Origin: Bacillota bacterium
GTDB taxonomy: Bacteria > Bacillota > Clostridia > Christensenellales > SZUA-584
Assembly: GCA_023428025.1 (NCBI GenBank)
Contig: JAEYZN010000033.1
Span: 25,833 to 89,832 of the forward strand
Direction: 5' to 3'
DNA: 64,000 nucleotides
The notes beneath the pieces were generated by a model, which saw nothing but the letters and a program-made list of their open reading frames with translations, ran no database searches and was not told where the DNA came from. A program made the position numbers and the translations under genes. Positions 41,243 to 49,595 of the stretch are shown piece after piece. Every line of letters begins with the position of its first letter. Within the stretch, counting starts at the first letter, position 1.

Positions 41243-42757
41243 ATGGGGAACGGGTTGCTGATGGGACTGGACGTAGGGACGTCCAGCTGCAAGGCAATGG
41301 TGTTTGACCATAAAGGCGGCATACTGGGGTACGCGTATGCGGAGTACGCGATACTCTGCGACGATACGGGTAAGATGGAGCAGGACAGCGTTCATGTGCT
41401 GAACTGCCTGTTGTCCTGCATGACGCAGGCGGCCGCGCAGTGTGACGCCGGCCGCATAGAGGCCATCAGCATCAGCGTGCAGGGCGACGCGGCGATACCC
41501 GTGGACAGCGAGCACCGCCCGCTGCACAACGCCATGCTGGGAATGGATTACCGGCCGGGGCGCCAATGCGACGCAATCAGGGCGCGCATGGACGCCTGGA
41601 AAATATATGAGATCACCGGGCAGCCGCTTCATCCGATCAACTTCGCCGCCAAGATACTCTGGTTTAAGGACAACGTGCCGGATATCTACGAGTGGGCCTG
41701 TAAATTTGTGACCTACGCGGAGTTTGTGATGGCGAACCTCGGCGGGCGTCCGGACATCGACGTGACGATGGCGAGCCGTTCGATGGCGATGGATATACAC
41801 AGCGGCAGATGGTCCGCAGCGCTGCTGGATGAGCTGGGGCTGGACATAGACAAACTGTCGGACATTACGGAATGCGGCGTTGACTTGGGGAAGCTCGCGC
41901 CCCGTGTGGCGCAGGCTACGGGCATCAATCCAGGCGCAAGACTGATTGCGGGCGGACACGACCAGCCGGTAGGCGCCATTGGTGCGGGCGCTGTGTCTGA
42001 GGGCATGGCGGTGGATTCGAGCGGCACTGCGGAGATCTTTTCAATGGTATACAGCAAGCCCCGAATATCCCGCGCGATGCATGACGCCTATCTCTCCACA
42101 TACCGCCACGCGGCGCGGGACATGTACTTCTCCTTCGCCTTCATGCAGGCGGGCGGCATATTACTGAAGTGGTACCGGGATACGATGGGGTACCGGGATG
42201 TTGTCGAGGCGCAGCAGCGCGGCATGGACATGTACAGCTACATACAGCGCGACATGGACGACAGCCCCTCTCCGCTGTTCGTGCTGCCGCACTTCAACGG
42301 CAGCGGAACGCCGCTCTGCGATCTGAAGAGCCACGGCGCAATTGTGGGCCTGGGCTTGGAAACGACGCGTTACGACATATTCAAGGCGCTGATGGAAGGG
42401 CTGACCTATGAGTTGAGACTGAATATTGACGCCGCGGAAAGCGCCGGTATCGCGGTGAACGAGATACGGGCCACGGGCGGCGGCGCGAAGTCGGAGGTGT
42501 GGCTGAGGACCAAGGCGAACATCACCGGGCGCACGCTGACAACGCTGAAATGCAAGGAGGCCGGATGCCTGGGCGCGGCTGTGATCGCGGCGGCGGGAAC
42601 GGGTGTCTATCCGGGACTGAAGCAGGCGGTGGAGGGCATGGTCAAAACAGACAGGGTTTTCGCACCCAATCAGCAGAAAACAGCGATGTATGAGGACAGA
42701 TACAGCCTCTATAAGCAGCTCTACTATGCGCTGAGGGACATTAACCATGCGCTTTGA
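41243..42757 (+). CDS. FGGY-family carbohydrate kinase (first)
   Basis: A 504-residue kinase; GGGAGGAA precedes ATG 41243. It has the ATPase-fold blocks GLDVGTSSCKAMVFDHKG, ISISVQGDAAIPVD, AGGHDQPVGAIGAGAVSEG, SSGTAEIFSM, PHFNGSGTP and the late FGGY signature ATGGGAKSEVWLRTKANITG. FGGY enzymes phosphorylate a terminal hydroxyl of ketoses or polyols such as xylulose, ribulose, glycerol or apulose. A second, distantly related FGGY kinase lies at 46611, so two different sugars or intermediates are probably phosphorylated. Confidence 0.88.
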   Translation: MGNGLLMGLDVGTSSCKAMVFDHKGGILGYAYAEYAILCDDTGKMEQDSVHVLNCLLSCMTQAAAQCDAGRIEAISISVQGDAAIPVDSEHRPLHNAMLGMDYRPGRQCDAIRARMDAWKIYEITGQPLHPINFAAKILWFKDNVPDIYEWACKFVTYAEFVMANLGGRPDIDVTMASRSMAMDIHSGRWSAALLDELGLDIDKLSDITECGVDLGKLAPRVAQATGINPGARLIAGGHDQPVGAIGAGAVSEGMAVDSSGTAEIFSMVYSKPRISRAMHDAYLSTYRHAARDMYFSFAFMQAGGILLKWYRDTMGYRDVVEAQQRGMDMYSYIQRDMDDSPSPLFVLPHFNGSGTPLCDLKSHGAIVGLGLETTRYDIFKALMEGLTYELRLNIDAAESAGIAVNEIRATGGGAKSEVWLRTKANITGRTLTTLKCKEAGCLGAAVIAAAGTGVYPGLKQAVEGMVKTDRVFAPNQQKTAMYEDRYSLYKQLYYALRDINHAL

Positions 42758-42794
42758 CACAGCGGGTTGATGATGCCAAACGTATGCAATATGG

Positions 42795-42800
42795 TATAAT
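42795..42800 (+). promoter_or_regulatory. Extended -10 element before the RpiR-type regulator
   Basis: TATAAT with TG one base upstream (ATGGTATAAT), about 40 bases before ATG 42839. It marks a second, internal promoter that would let the regulator and downstream genes be transcribed separately. Confidence 0.45.
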
Positions 42801-42838
42801 GTACGCATCATCACTATGAAAACAAAGGAGCGTTCAAT

Positions 42839-43714
42839 ATGAATATCAATGAGGATGCCGCCAATAAAATATCCCTGCAATGCATGCTCCGGCTCAAGGC
42901 GCACTATTCGTCATTCAAATCCGCGGAAAAGAAAGCGGCCGATTTTCTGACGGAGAATCCCGTGTTTGTCGCCACCTCCACGATCGCCGAAAGCGCGCGC
43001 CGCGCCGGCTGCAGCGAGCCCACCTTCGTGCGTCTGGCGCGCAAGCTGGGGTACAGCGGATTCACCGAGCTGAAAGAGAAGCTGCTGCGGGACAGCGACG
43101 ACCCGATCACGGAGCGGATATACAAGAGCATCAAAAAGACGGACGATTCCCGCGTGGTGGTGGAGAGCGTATTCGGCCTGGCCAAACAGGCGATAGACGA
43201 CACGCTGCGGATATTTGATTTCGATGAATACCACAAAGCGGTGGAGGCCATCAAAAACGCCAACAAGATCGCCGTATTCGGCATCGGCGATGCGGCGGCT
43301 GTGGCGATGTCGGCTTATGTCAAGTTTACGCGCATCGGCTACGACTGCGTTTTTGAAACGGACCCCGACTTGATGCTGATGATATCGACGCATCTGAAGA
43401 AAGGCGACGTGGCCATGCTGATATCCCATTCGGGGCGCACGAAGTGCATCATCAACACGGCGAAAGCGCTGAAAACCGGCGACGCAACGGTGCTGTCCAT
43501 CACGAACTTTCCGGTGACGCCGCTCGTCAAGAACTCGGATATATGCCTGCAGACATCGGCGTTCACCGAGCATCTGAAGGGCGAGGTGATGGCAAACCGC
43601 GTGGTGGGGCTGTGTATTGTGGAAAGCATTTATATCGATGTGATACGCGCCGATGAAAACCGGCGAGACAATATGGACAAATGCAACGTCAACGTCCTTG
43701 TCAACAAGCTCTGA
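42839..43714 (+). CDS. MurR/RpiR-family transcriptional regulator
   Basis: A 291-residue regulator: N-terminal HTH_6 (SAEKKAADFLTENPVFVATST, AGCSEPTFVRLARKLGYSGF, ~30-95) and C-terminal SIS domain (NANKIAVFGIGDAAAVAMSAY, GDVAMLISHSGRTKCIINTA). AAAGGAG precedes ATG 42839. SIS domains of this family bind sugar phosphates, so it likely senses a phosphorylated intermediate and controls the cluster. It is placed inside the cluster after its own -10 element. Confidence 0.88.
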   Translation: MNINEDAANKISLQCMLRLKAHYSSFKSAEKKAADFLTENPVFVATSTIAESARRAGCSEPTFVRLARKLGYSGFTELKEKLLRDSDDPITERIYKSIKKTDDSRVVVESVFGLAKQAIDDTLRIFDFDEYHKAVEAIKNANKIAVFGIGDAAAVAMSAYVKFTRIGYDCVFETDPDLMLMISTHLKKGDVAMLISHSGRTKCIINTAKALKTGDATVLSITNFPVTPLVKNSDICLQTSAFTEHLKGEVMANRVVGLCIVESIYIDVIRADENRRDNMDKCNVNVLVNKL

Positions 43715-43739
43715 AAAATTAAATAAGCGGAGGTGTGAT

Positions 43740-44609
43740 ATGAAGGTTGGAGTGGGGACCATTGTGTATGAGTTTGGCGGCGTGCCCCTGATCGAAGCAG
43801 TGGAGCGGGTGGCCGCGCACGGGATCGAGTACATAGACCTTCTGGCTTTTGGAGACTTCAATCCCGCATTCTATTCGGCGGCGCAGCAGCAGCGTATCCG
43901 CGATAAAATGCTGGAGGTGAGTGTGCGGGCCTCCAGCGTGATCACCTGCGCGCACGGAAATCTGGCCTCCTGCAACAGCGCCGAGGCGGATTTTGCCATG
44001 GAGCAGCTGAAGCGCGCCGCGTTGCTTGTCAAAACGCTGGGCGGCCGGCAGGTGCTGATGGGCAAGGGCGTGGGCAACATCGACTTCGAGCTGGACCGCG
44101 AGCGGGCGTGGGCCAATGTGATCAGGGTGATGACCGAGTACTGCAAATGGTGCGCGGACAGGGACGTGCTGGTGACGCTGGAGCTGGAGCCGGAGGAGCT
44201 CCACATCTGCAACGGCATACCCGCCATCGAGCGTTTCTTCGATGCGATCGACGCGCCCAACCTGTACGCGAACATCGATATCGGGCATCTGAACATATTG
44301 CGGACGCCGCCGGCGGAAATAGCGCCCGTGATGGAGAGAGTGATCCATGTGCACATATCGGACAACGACGGGCTCGTGCATACCAACAGCATTATCGGCG
44401 AAGGGAATACGGATATCAACGACTATCTGAGCTGGATGATCGAAAAAGGCATCGACGAAAACGCCCGCCGGTGCGGCGAGGTGGCTGTTGCGGGCGTGGA
44501 GATCGGGCATCCGGGCGAGTTTATCTGTGATCCGGACTATCGGGTACTCAAAAGTCTTGGGAATGTGTATTCACGCATTCCGGCATTCAGAGAGAGCATA
44601 AAGGAATAA
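43740..44609 (+). CDS. Xylose isomerase-like TIM-barrel sugar isomerase/epimerase
   Basis: A 289-residue protein of the AP endonuclease 2/sugar phosphate isomerase-epimerase fold. GGAGG lies seven bases before ATG 43740; the longer frame from 43653 overlaps the regulator and is rejected. Metal-site-like residues appear in VLVTLELEPEELH, NLYANIDIGHLNI, VIHVHISDNDGLVHTNSIIGEG and VAGVEIGHPGEF. Members isomerise or epimerise free or phosphorylated ketoses (D-tagatose 3-epimerase, hydroxypyruvate isomerase, D-apiose isomerase). It may make the ketose used by one of the FGGY kinases. Confidence 0.83.
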   Translation: MKVGVGTIVYEFGGVPLIEAVERVAAHGIEYIDLLAFGDFNPAFYSAAQQQRIRDKMLEVSVRASSVITCAHGNLASCNSAEADFAMEQLKRAALLVKTLGGRQVLMGKGVGNIDFELDRERAWANVIRVMTEYCKWCADRDVLVTLELEPEELHICNGIPAIERFFDAIDAPNLYANIDIGHLNILRTPPAEIAPVMERVIHVHISDNDGLVHTNSIIGEGNTDINDYLSWMIEKGIDENARRCGEVAVAGVEIGHPGEFICDPDYRVLKSLGNVYSRIPAFRESIKE

Positions 44610-44849
44610 GCATCCCGGCATATAACGCATAGGGTGAAATCGTGGGCATGCAATTACAAAATCAGAATAAGAAACAGTAATCATGTAAGCCGGATAAGGC
44701 CCGAAAACATGGGCAAATATCCCAATAAGGCGCTGGTTTGTATGTTGCATGCTTTCAAAGAACCGGAGGCGCTATGGATTGCATTTTAAAATGTGAAACA
44801 TGATCGGACAGCGATAATAGCGATGTTACAACAAAAATGAGGGGTGTCA
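44610..44849. other. Intergenic leader before the split transketolase, with a possible nine-codon peptide
   Basis: This 240-base gap interrupts the otherwise tight cluster. A mini-frame ATG 44774 to TGA 44803 encodes a nine-residue peptide, MDCILKCET, behind a good CCGGAGG site, which could be a leader peptide. No terminator hairpin or clear promoter is seen. Confidence 0.3.
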
Positions 44850-45788
44850 ATGAGCTTTAAACAGGAATTACAACACGCGTTTGAACAGCTTGGACAACAC
44901 GAGAATCTGGTCTACCTGACTTCGGATGTCGGCAAGAGTGTGAACGCAGACAGCTTTAAAGAGAGCTTTGGGGAACGCTTTATCAACGTGGGCATTGCGG
45001 AGCAGAACGCGATATGCATGTCGGCCGGACTGGCCTCGGAGGGGTATACCGTGCTGCTGTCGGCCTATGCGGTGTTCGCCAGCGGCCGGGGATGGGAGCT
45101 GGTGCGCAACTATATATGCTACCCAAGGCTGAACGTCAAGATCATTGCGACGCACGGCGGGCTGAATGTGGGCCAGGACGGTGTGACGCATCAGGCCACG
45201 GAGGATATCGCAATCATGCGCGCGATACCGAACATGACGGTGATGGTGGTGGCCGACCCGGCTCAGTCGCTGGAGGCCATACAGGCGGCCATAGAGACAC
45301 AAGGCCCGGTATATCTGCGCTTTGGGCGCTCGGACATGGGGAGCTACCACCACACATCGCAGTGGCAGGCGGGCAAGAGCGAAATATTGACGAACGGAAA
45401 TGACGTGAGCATTATTGCGTCAGGGTTGATGGTCAAGGTAGCGTTAAACGCGGCGGAGGCATTGGAAAAACAGGGTGTGAGCTGCCGGGTGATCGATATG
45501 CGGAGCATCAAGCCGCTGGATACGGAAGCCGTGCTCAAAGCGGCATCCGAGACCAGCCTGATCGTGACAGCGGAGGATCACAGCATTATCGGAGGCCTGT
45601 ACGGCGCGGTCAGCGAGTTGCTGGCACCTATGAATACCGGCACGGCTGTGGTGCCCGTGGGCGTTCGGGATTGCTTTGCGGAATCCGGCGATGGCCTAAA
45701 AGTGATGAAAAAGTACGGATTGGATAAAGAGAGCATCATAGATGCGGTGGTCGGGAATTACATCAGGAAAGGGATACATCATGCTTAG
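44850..45788 (+). CDS. Split transketolase, C-terminal half
   Basis: A 312-residue protein equal to the pyrimidine-binding and C-terminal domains of transketolase: FGERFINVGIAEQNAICMSAGLA, TVLLSAYAVFASGRGWELVRN, THGGLNVGQDGVTHQATEDIAIMR, RFGRSDMGSYH and TAEDHSIIGGLYGAV. GAGGGG lies six bases before ATG 44850. The Glu of VGIAEQNA activates thiamine diphosphate. It must pair with the N-terminal half encoded next (overlap of eight bases). The usual order in split transketolases is N half first; here it is reversed. In split systems such as AptAB and SqwGH the substrate is an unusual ketose phosphate. Confidence 0.9.
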   Translation: MSFKQELQHAFEQLGQHENLVYLTSDVGKSVNADSFKESFGERFINVGIAEQNAICMSAGLASEGYTVLLSAYAVFASGRGWELVRNYICYPRLNVKIIATHGGLNVGQDGVTHQATEDIAIMRAIPNMTVMVVADPAQSLEAIQAAIETQGPVYLRFGRSDMGSYHHTSQWQAGKSEILTNGNDVSIIASGLMVKVALNAAEALEKQGVSCRVIDMRSIKPLDTEAVLKAASETSLIVTAEDHSIIGGLYGAVSELLAPMNTGTAVVPVGVRDCFAESGDGLKVMKKYGLDKESIIDAVVGNYIRKGIHHA

Positions 45789-46590
45789 CAGCAAACTGGA
45801 AAAGACAATCAGGCATATGCGCCTGACAGCGCTTGAAATGATATATAAGTCTCAAAGCGGGCATCCGGGAGCGTCCATGTCGGCGGCGGACCTGTTGGGC
45901 GTGCTGTATTTCGACATCATGAACGTCCGTCCGTCCGAGCCGGACTGGCAGGCCCGCGACCGCTTTGTGCTCTCGAAGGGGCACGGCGCACCCATACTGT
46001 ATGCCGTGCTGTGTGAAAAGGGCTTCTTTCCGGCGGCTGAAACGGAAGGGTTCCGGAAACTGGACGGCCTGCTGCAGGGGCACCCGACGCCGTCGATACC
46101 CGGCGTGGATGCGGTCAGCGGGTCGCTGGGCGGCGGTTTCTCCACCGCTGTGGGCAAAGCCAAAGCGCTCAAAATAAAGCACAGCGGCGCCACGGTGTTC
46201 TCACTGCTGGGAGACGGAGAAACGAACGAAGGCATCATCTGGGAGGCGGCGATGGCGGCCAGCCATCTGAAGCTGGACAACATCGTGGCCATCGTGGACA
46301 GGAACCGGTACCAGAACGACGGCCCGTGCTGCGACGTGCTGGACACGGATGATATGGCGGACAAATGGCGCAGCTTTGGCTGGGATGTCAGCGAATGCGA
46401 CGGACACGATATTGAGGCGCTGCGGACGGTACTGAGGGAACAAAAACAGAGGCGACAGGGGCGGCCCAAGGCGCTAATCGCCCATACGGTGAAGGGGTAC
46501 GGCGTTGATTATCTCACCCGAGATTATCTGACGCATTACCGTCCGCCGACACGGCAGGAGTGGGAAATGATCACAGCGGAACTGGGATGA
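45781..46590 (+). CDS. Split transketolase, N-terminal (thiamine-binding) half
   Basis: A 269-residue protein with the diphosphate-binding domain of transketolase: SQSGHPGASMSAADLLGVLYF, RFVLSKGHGAPILYAVL, GHPTPSIPGVDAVSGSLGGGFS and the ThDP motif GDGETNEGIIWEAAMAASH ... IVDRN. ATG 45781 overlaps the C-half gene by eight bases, giving translational coupling and equal amounts of both halves. Together they would move a two-carbon ketol unit between sugar phosphates. Confidence 0.9.
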   Translation: MLSSKLEKTIRHMRLTALEMIYKSQSGHPGASMSAADLLGVLYFDIMNVRPSEPDWQARDRFVLSKGHGAPILYAVLCEKGFFPAAETEGFRKLDGLLQGHPTPSIPGVDAVSGSLGGGFSTAVGKAKALKIKHSGATVFSLLGDGETNEGIIWEAAMAASHLKLDNIVAIVDRNRYQNDGPCCDVLDTDDMADKWRSFGWDVSECDGHDIEALRTVLREQKQRRQGRPKALIAHTVKGYGVDYLTRDYLTHYRPPTRQEWEMITAELG

Positions 46591-46610
46591 CGGGAAAGAG
46601 AGGCTTTGTG

Positions 46611-48131
46611 ATGAAGTATTTAATCGGAACGGATATCGGGACTTCGGGAACAAAGACCATCATCATGAACACCGCTGGCGAGCTGGTGGCGTCCACTTAC
46701 GCAGAATACGGGCTGATTACCCCGCGGGCGCTGTGGGCCGAGCAATGGCCGGATGTCTGGCTGGACGCGGTGAAGCAGACGATACGCCAGGCTGCCGCGG
46801 AGATGGACGGAGCCCCGCGGGACATCGCCGGCATCTGCATCAGCGGTTTGTACGGCGGCTCGGGCATCCCCTGCGACCGGGATTTGAACCCGGTCAGGCC
46901 GTGCATCATCTGGATGGACCGGCGCGCGCAGCAGCAAACGGCTATGGTCAGAGACAGAATCGGCGCCGACGCCATCTATGACGCCACGCGGAACGGCACC
47001 GACCCCTACTACGGCTACATCAAAATGCTCTGGATACGCGACAACGAGCCGGACAACTGGGCGAAAACGAATGTGTTTCTGCCGCCCAACGCCTACGTGA
47101 TCGCCAAGCTGACCGGTGAGGCGGCCATTGACTATACGTCGGCCGGCAACATCGGCGGCGTTTTCGACAACGCGCGGCGCTGCTGGTCGGAGCAGATGAC
47201 GGAGGCGCTGGGCATACCGATGTCGAAGCTGCCGCAGCGCATCGTAGCGGCTTCCGATATCGTGGGCGGACTGACCAGCGATGCGGCGCGGGAACTGGGT
47301 CTGCCTGCGGGCACGCCGGTATGCGCGGGCGGTGTGGACTGCGTGGTGGCCACGCTGGGGCTGGGTGTGTTCGAAGCCGGGCAGTATGTCGCCACCATCG
47401 GCACCAGCATGACCTGCGGCTTCGTCCACGAGCAGCTGCTCGCCAGAAACGAGCTGATATGCATGCCCTATGTGAGGGAGCCCGAAAGCATGCTGTTCAC
47501 CTTCGGCGGCACGGCGACGGCGGGCGCGCTGCCCCGGTGGTTCCGGGACAACTTTGCGCGCGACCTTCAGACGGCGCAGGCGTATGAGACGTTGGAGCGG
47601 GAAGCGAGGCAGGTCCCGAGCGGCAGCGACGGACTGATCGTGCTCCCGTATTTCATGGGGGAGCGTGCGCCGGTATGGAACGTGGACGCCCGCGGCACGG
47701 TGTTCGGGCTGACGCTGCACCACACGCGTGCCCATGTATACCGCGCGTTTCTGGAGGCTGTGGCTTATTCGCTCAAGGATTCTCTGGAAAATATTGAAGC
47801 GGGCATAGAGCTCAAAAAGAGGCTGATACTGGCGGGCGGGGCCGTGAAGTCCCCGCTGTGGAAGCAGATATTCGCGGATGTCACGGGTTACGGCATCGTA
47901 TGCCCGGACAAGGATGTGGAAGCGAATCTGGGGGATGTGTTCCTCGCCGGCGTGGGAACCGGGACGCTCACCTACGACGACCTGAAAGGTTGGGTGCGTT
48001 TTGGCGAAGAGGTGGCCCCCATTGCGGAAAACACGGCGCGTTACGCCGACTTCTTTCGGGAATACCGGGAGACGTATGAGAGCCTGAAGCCGAATATGAA
48101 GCGGATTTCACAGCTGCAGAGCAAACACTGA
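46611..48131 (+). CDS. FGGY-family carbohydrate kinase, xylulokinase-like (second)
   Basis: A 506-residue kinase; ATG 46611 follows AGAGAGG by nine bases. Blocks: IGTDIGTSGTKTIIMNTAGE, ISGLYGGSGIPCDRDLNPVRP, WMDRRA, PPNAYVIAKLTGEAAIDYTSA, VCAGGVDCVVATLGLGV, YFMGERAPVWN, ARGTVFGLTLHHTRAHVYRA and LAGGAVKSPLWKQIFADVTG. It is closer to xylulose/erythrulose-type kinases than the first FGGY protein. It sits between the transketolase genes and a FucI-like isomerase. Confidence 0.88.
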   Translation: MKYLIGTDIGTSGTKTIIMNTAGELVASTYAEYGLITPRALWAEQWPDVWLDAVKQTIRQAAAEMDGAPRDIAGICISGLYGGSGIPCDRDLNPVRPCIIWMDRRAQQQTAMVRDRIGADAIYDATRNGTDPYYGYIKMLWIRDNEPDNWAKTNVFLPPNAYVIAKLTGEAAIDYTSAGNIGGVFDNARRCWSEQMTEALGIPMSKLPQRIVAASDIVGGLTSDAARELGLPAGTPVCAGGVDCVVATLGLGVFEAGQYVATIGTSMTCGFVHEQLLARNELICMPYVREPESMLFTFGGTATAGALPRWFRDNFARDLQTAQAYETLEREARQVPSGSDGLIVLPYFMGERAPVWNVDARGTVFGLTLHHTRAHVYRAFLEAVAYSLKDSLENIEAGIELKKRLILAGGAVKSPLWKQIFADVTGYGIVCPDKDVEANLGDVFLAGVGTGTLTYDDLKGWVRFGEEVAPIAENTARYADFFREYRETYESLKPNMKRISQLQSKH

Positions 48132-48149
48132 TTTTTTAGGAGGCCATAT

Positions 48150-49559
48150 ATGAATGGTAAAGCGAAGCTGGGCATTCTGCCCTTGGCAAAAAAGAACCAG
48201 TATCAGGGCGATCTGGTCCGGTTCATGGCGCACGCAAAACAGACATATCAGGGCCCGGATATTGAGCTGCTGATGCCGGATGAAATACTGTTTGACGAAG
48301 CGCAGATCGTTGACTATGTGAGAAGGATGGAGCAGGAGCAGGCCTCCATGCTGCTGGTCGTGGTGGGTTCATGGATATACTCATCGCTGGCCGTGGCGGC
48401 TGTCAACGATACGCCGCTGCCCTTCGCGCTGTACGGCATATCCGACTTGATCGCGAACGGCAACCTGGGCGCGTCGCTGCAGATCAAATACGTGCTGGAA
48501 GAGATGGGGAAGTGTTTCGCCTATTTTGCGGGCAAAGTGGACGACGCGGACAACCATAAAGCGGTGAAGAAGCTGCTCAAAGCCGCATGGGTCAGGCAGA
48601 CGCTGCGCCAGAAGAAGATAGCCACGATCGGCGGCAAATGTATGATGATGTATCAGACGCAGGTCAACGAGTTCGACTGGAAGCGCGTGTTCGGTGTGGA
48701 CTTTCCCCAGTATGACTCGGTGCAGATATTCAGGGAGATGGAAAACGTCGATGAAGAGGAGGCCAAACGCGTCGCCGAAAAGTTTCTGTCGGGGTGTCGC
48801 GAGGTGAACTGGTCCCTGCCCTCCGGCGAGCGCATCTATGACGACGCCATCGTCTCGCAGGCGAAAATGTTCCTGGCCTTCAAGCGCTTTAAGGAGCTGC
48901 ACGGCGTGGATGTGTTTGCCAACAAATGCATGCCAGAGATGGTCAGCGAGGTATACGGATACAACTACGGCGCGTGCGTGGCCACGTGCCTGCTCAACGA
49001 AGCGGGCATCATCACCGCGTGCGAGGCGGATGTGCCGGCGGCATTGTCCATGTACATATTGTCGCTGCTGGCCCGCGACAAGGTGTTCTTCGCGGACATC
49101 GCCAAGCTGAATGCCCAAAAGAAGCTCATCACCTTCTTTAACTGCGGCACCGCGCCCGTGTCCATGGCCGATAAAGAAAAAGGCGTCAGCCTGTGGCCCA
49201 TACCACGCCTGGTGGCGGATGAGTCGGTGCCATACGAATACTGTACGAGCACGATGGGCGGGGCCTGTGTCCACTTTGATCTGCAGAACGAAGAGACTGT
49301 TACGCTGATGCGCGCGGGCGGCAACGGGGATACGCTGCGGCTGCATGTGTGCCGGGCGACGACGACGCCGAGAGAGGTCGCGGAAGGCGAGGAGCAGGGA
49401 ATCCGGTGGCCTAGTTTCGGTATACGGCTGAAAAACAGCGCCGATCACTTTTTGCAGCATGTGACGGGGCATCACTACGCCATCGCTTACGGAGACTGGA
49501 CAGACGAGCTTAAGTTTCTGGCGGACGTGTTGGGTATCGGCTTCGTCTTTGATGAATAA
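48150..49559 (+). CDS. L-fucose/L-arabinose isomerase-like protein
   Basis: A 469-residue protein of the fucose-arabinose isomerase superfamily. TAGGAGG precedes ATG 48150. Recognisable parts are LGILPLAKKNQYQGDL at the start, the core VGSWIYSSLAV, ATIGGKCMMMYQTQVNEFDW, CMPEMVSEVYGYNYGACVATCLLNEAGI, ACEADVPAALSMYILSLLA, FFNCGTAPVSM, and FLQHVTGHHYAIAYGDW near the end with metal-ligand His. The CEADVPAALSMYI stretch (metal-binding Glu and Asp) is typical. It would interconvert an aldose and ketose; the exact sugar is unknown. Confidence 0.82.
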   Translation: MNGKAKLGILPLAKKNQYQGDLVRFMAHAKQTYQGPDIELLMPDEILFDEAQIVDYVRRMEQEQASMLLVVVGSWIYSSLAVAAVNDTPLPFALYGISDLIANGNLGASLQIKYVLEEMGKCFAYFAGKVDDADNHKAVKKLLKAAWVRQTLRQKKIATIGGKCMMMYQTQVNEFDWKRVFGVDFPQYDSVQIFREMENVDEEEAKRVAEKFLSGCREVNWSLPSGERIYDDAIVSQAKMFLAFKRFKELHGVDVFANKCMPEMVSEVYGYNYGACVATCLLNEAGIITACEADVPAALSMYILSLLARDKVFFADIAKLNAQKKLITFFNCGTAPVSMADKEKGVSLWPIPRLVADESVPYEYCTSTMGGACVHFDLQNEETVTLMRAGGNGDTLRLHVCRATTTPREVAEGEEQGIRWPSFGIRLKNSADHFLQHVTGHHYAIAYGDWTDELKFLADVLGIGFVFDE

Positions 49560-49595
49560 CAGCGAAATTATTCTGATAAAGAAAGGATCGTTTAG

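Noticed and set aside
44774..44803. Nine-codon leader peptide controlling the split transketolase by attenuation
   Set aside because: There is a good ribosome site, but no run of one regulatory codon and no terminator/antiterminator pair was found, so it is only noted in the feature list.
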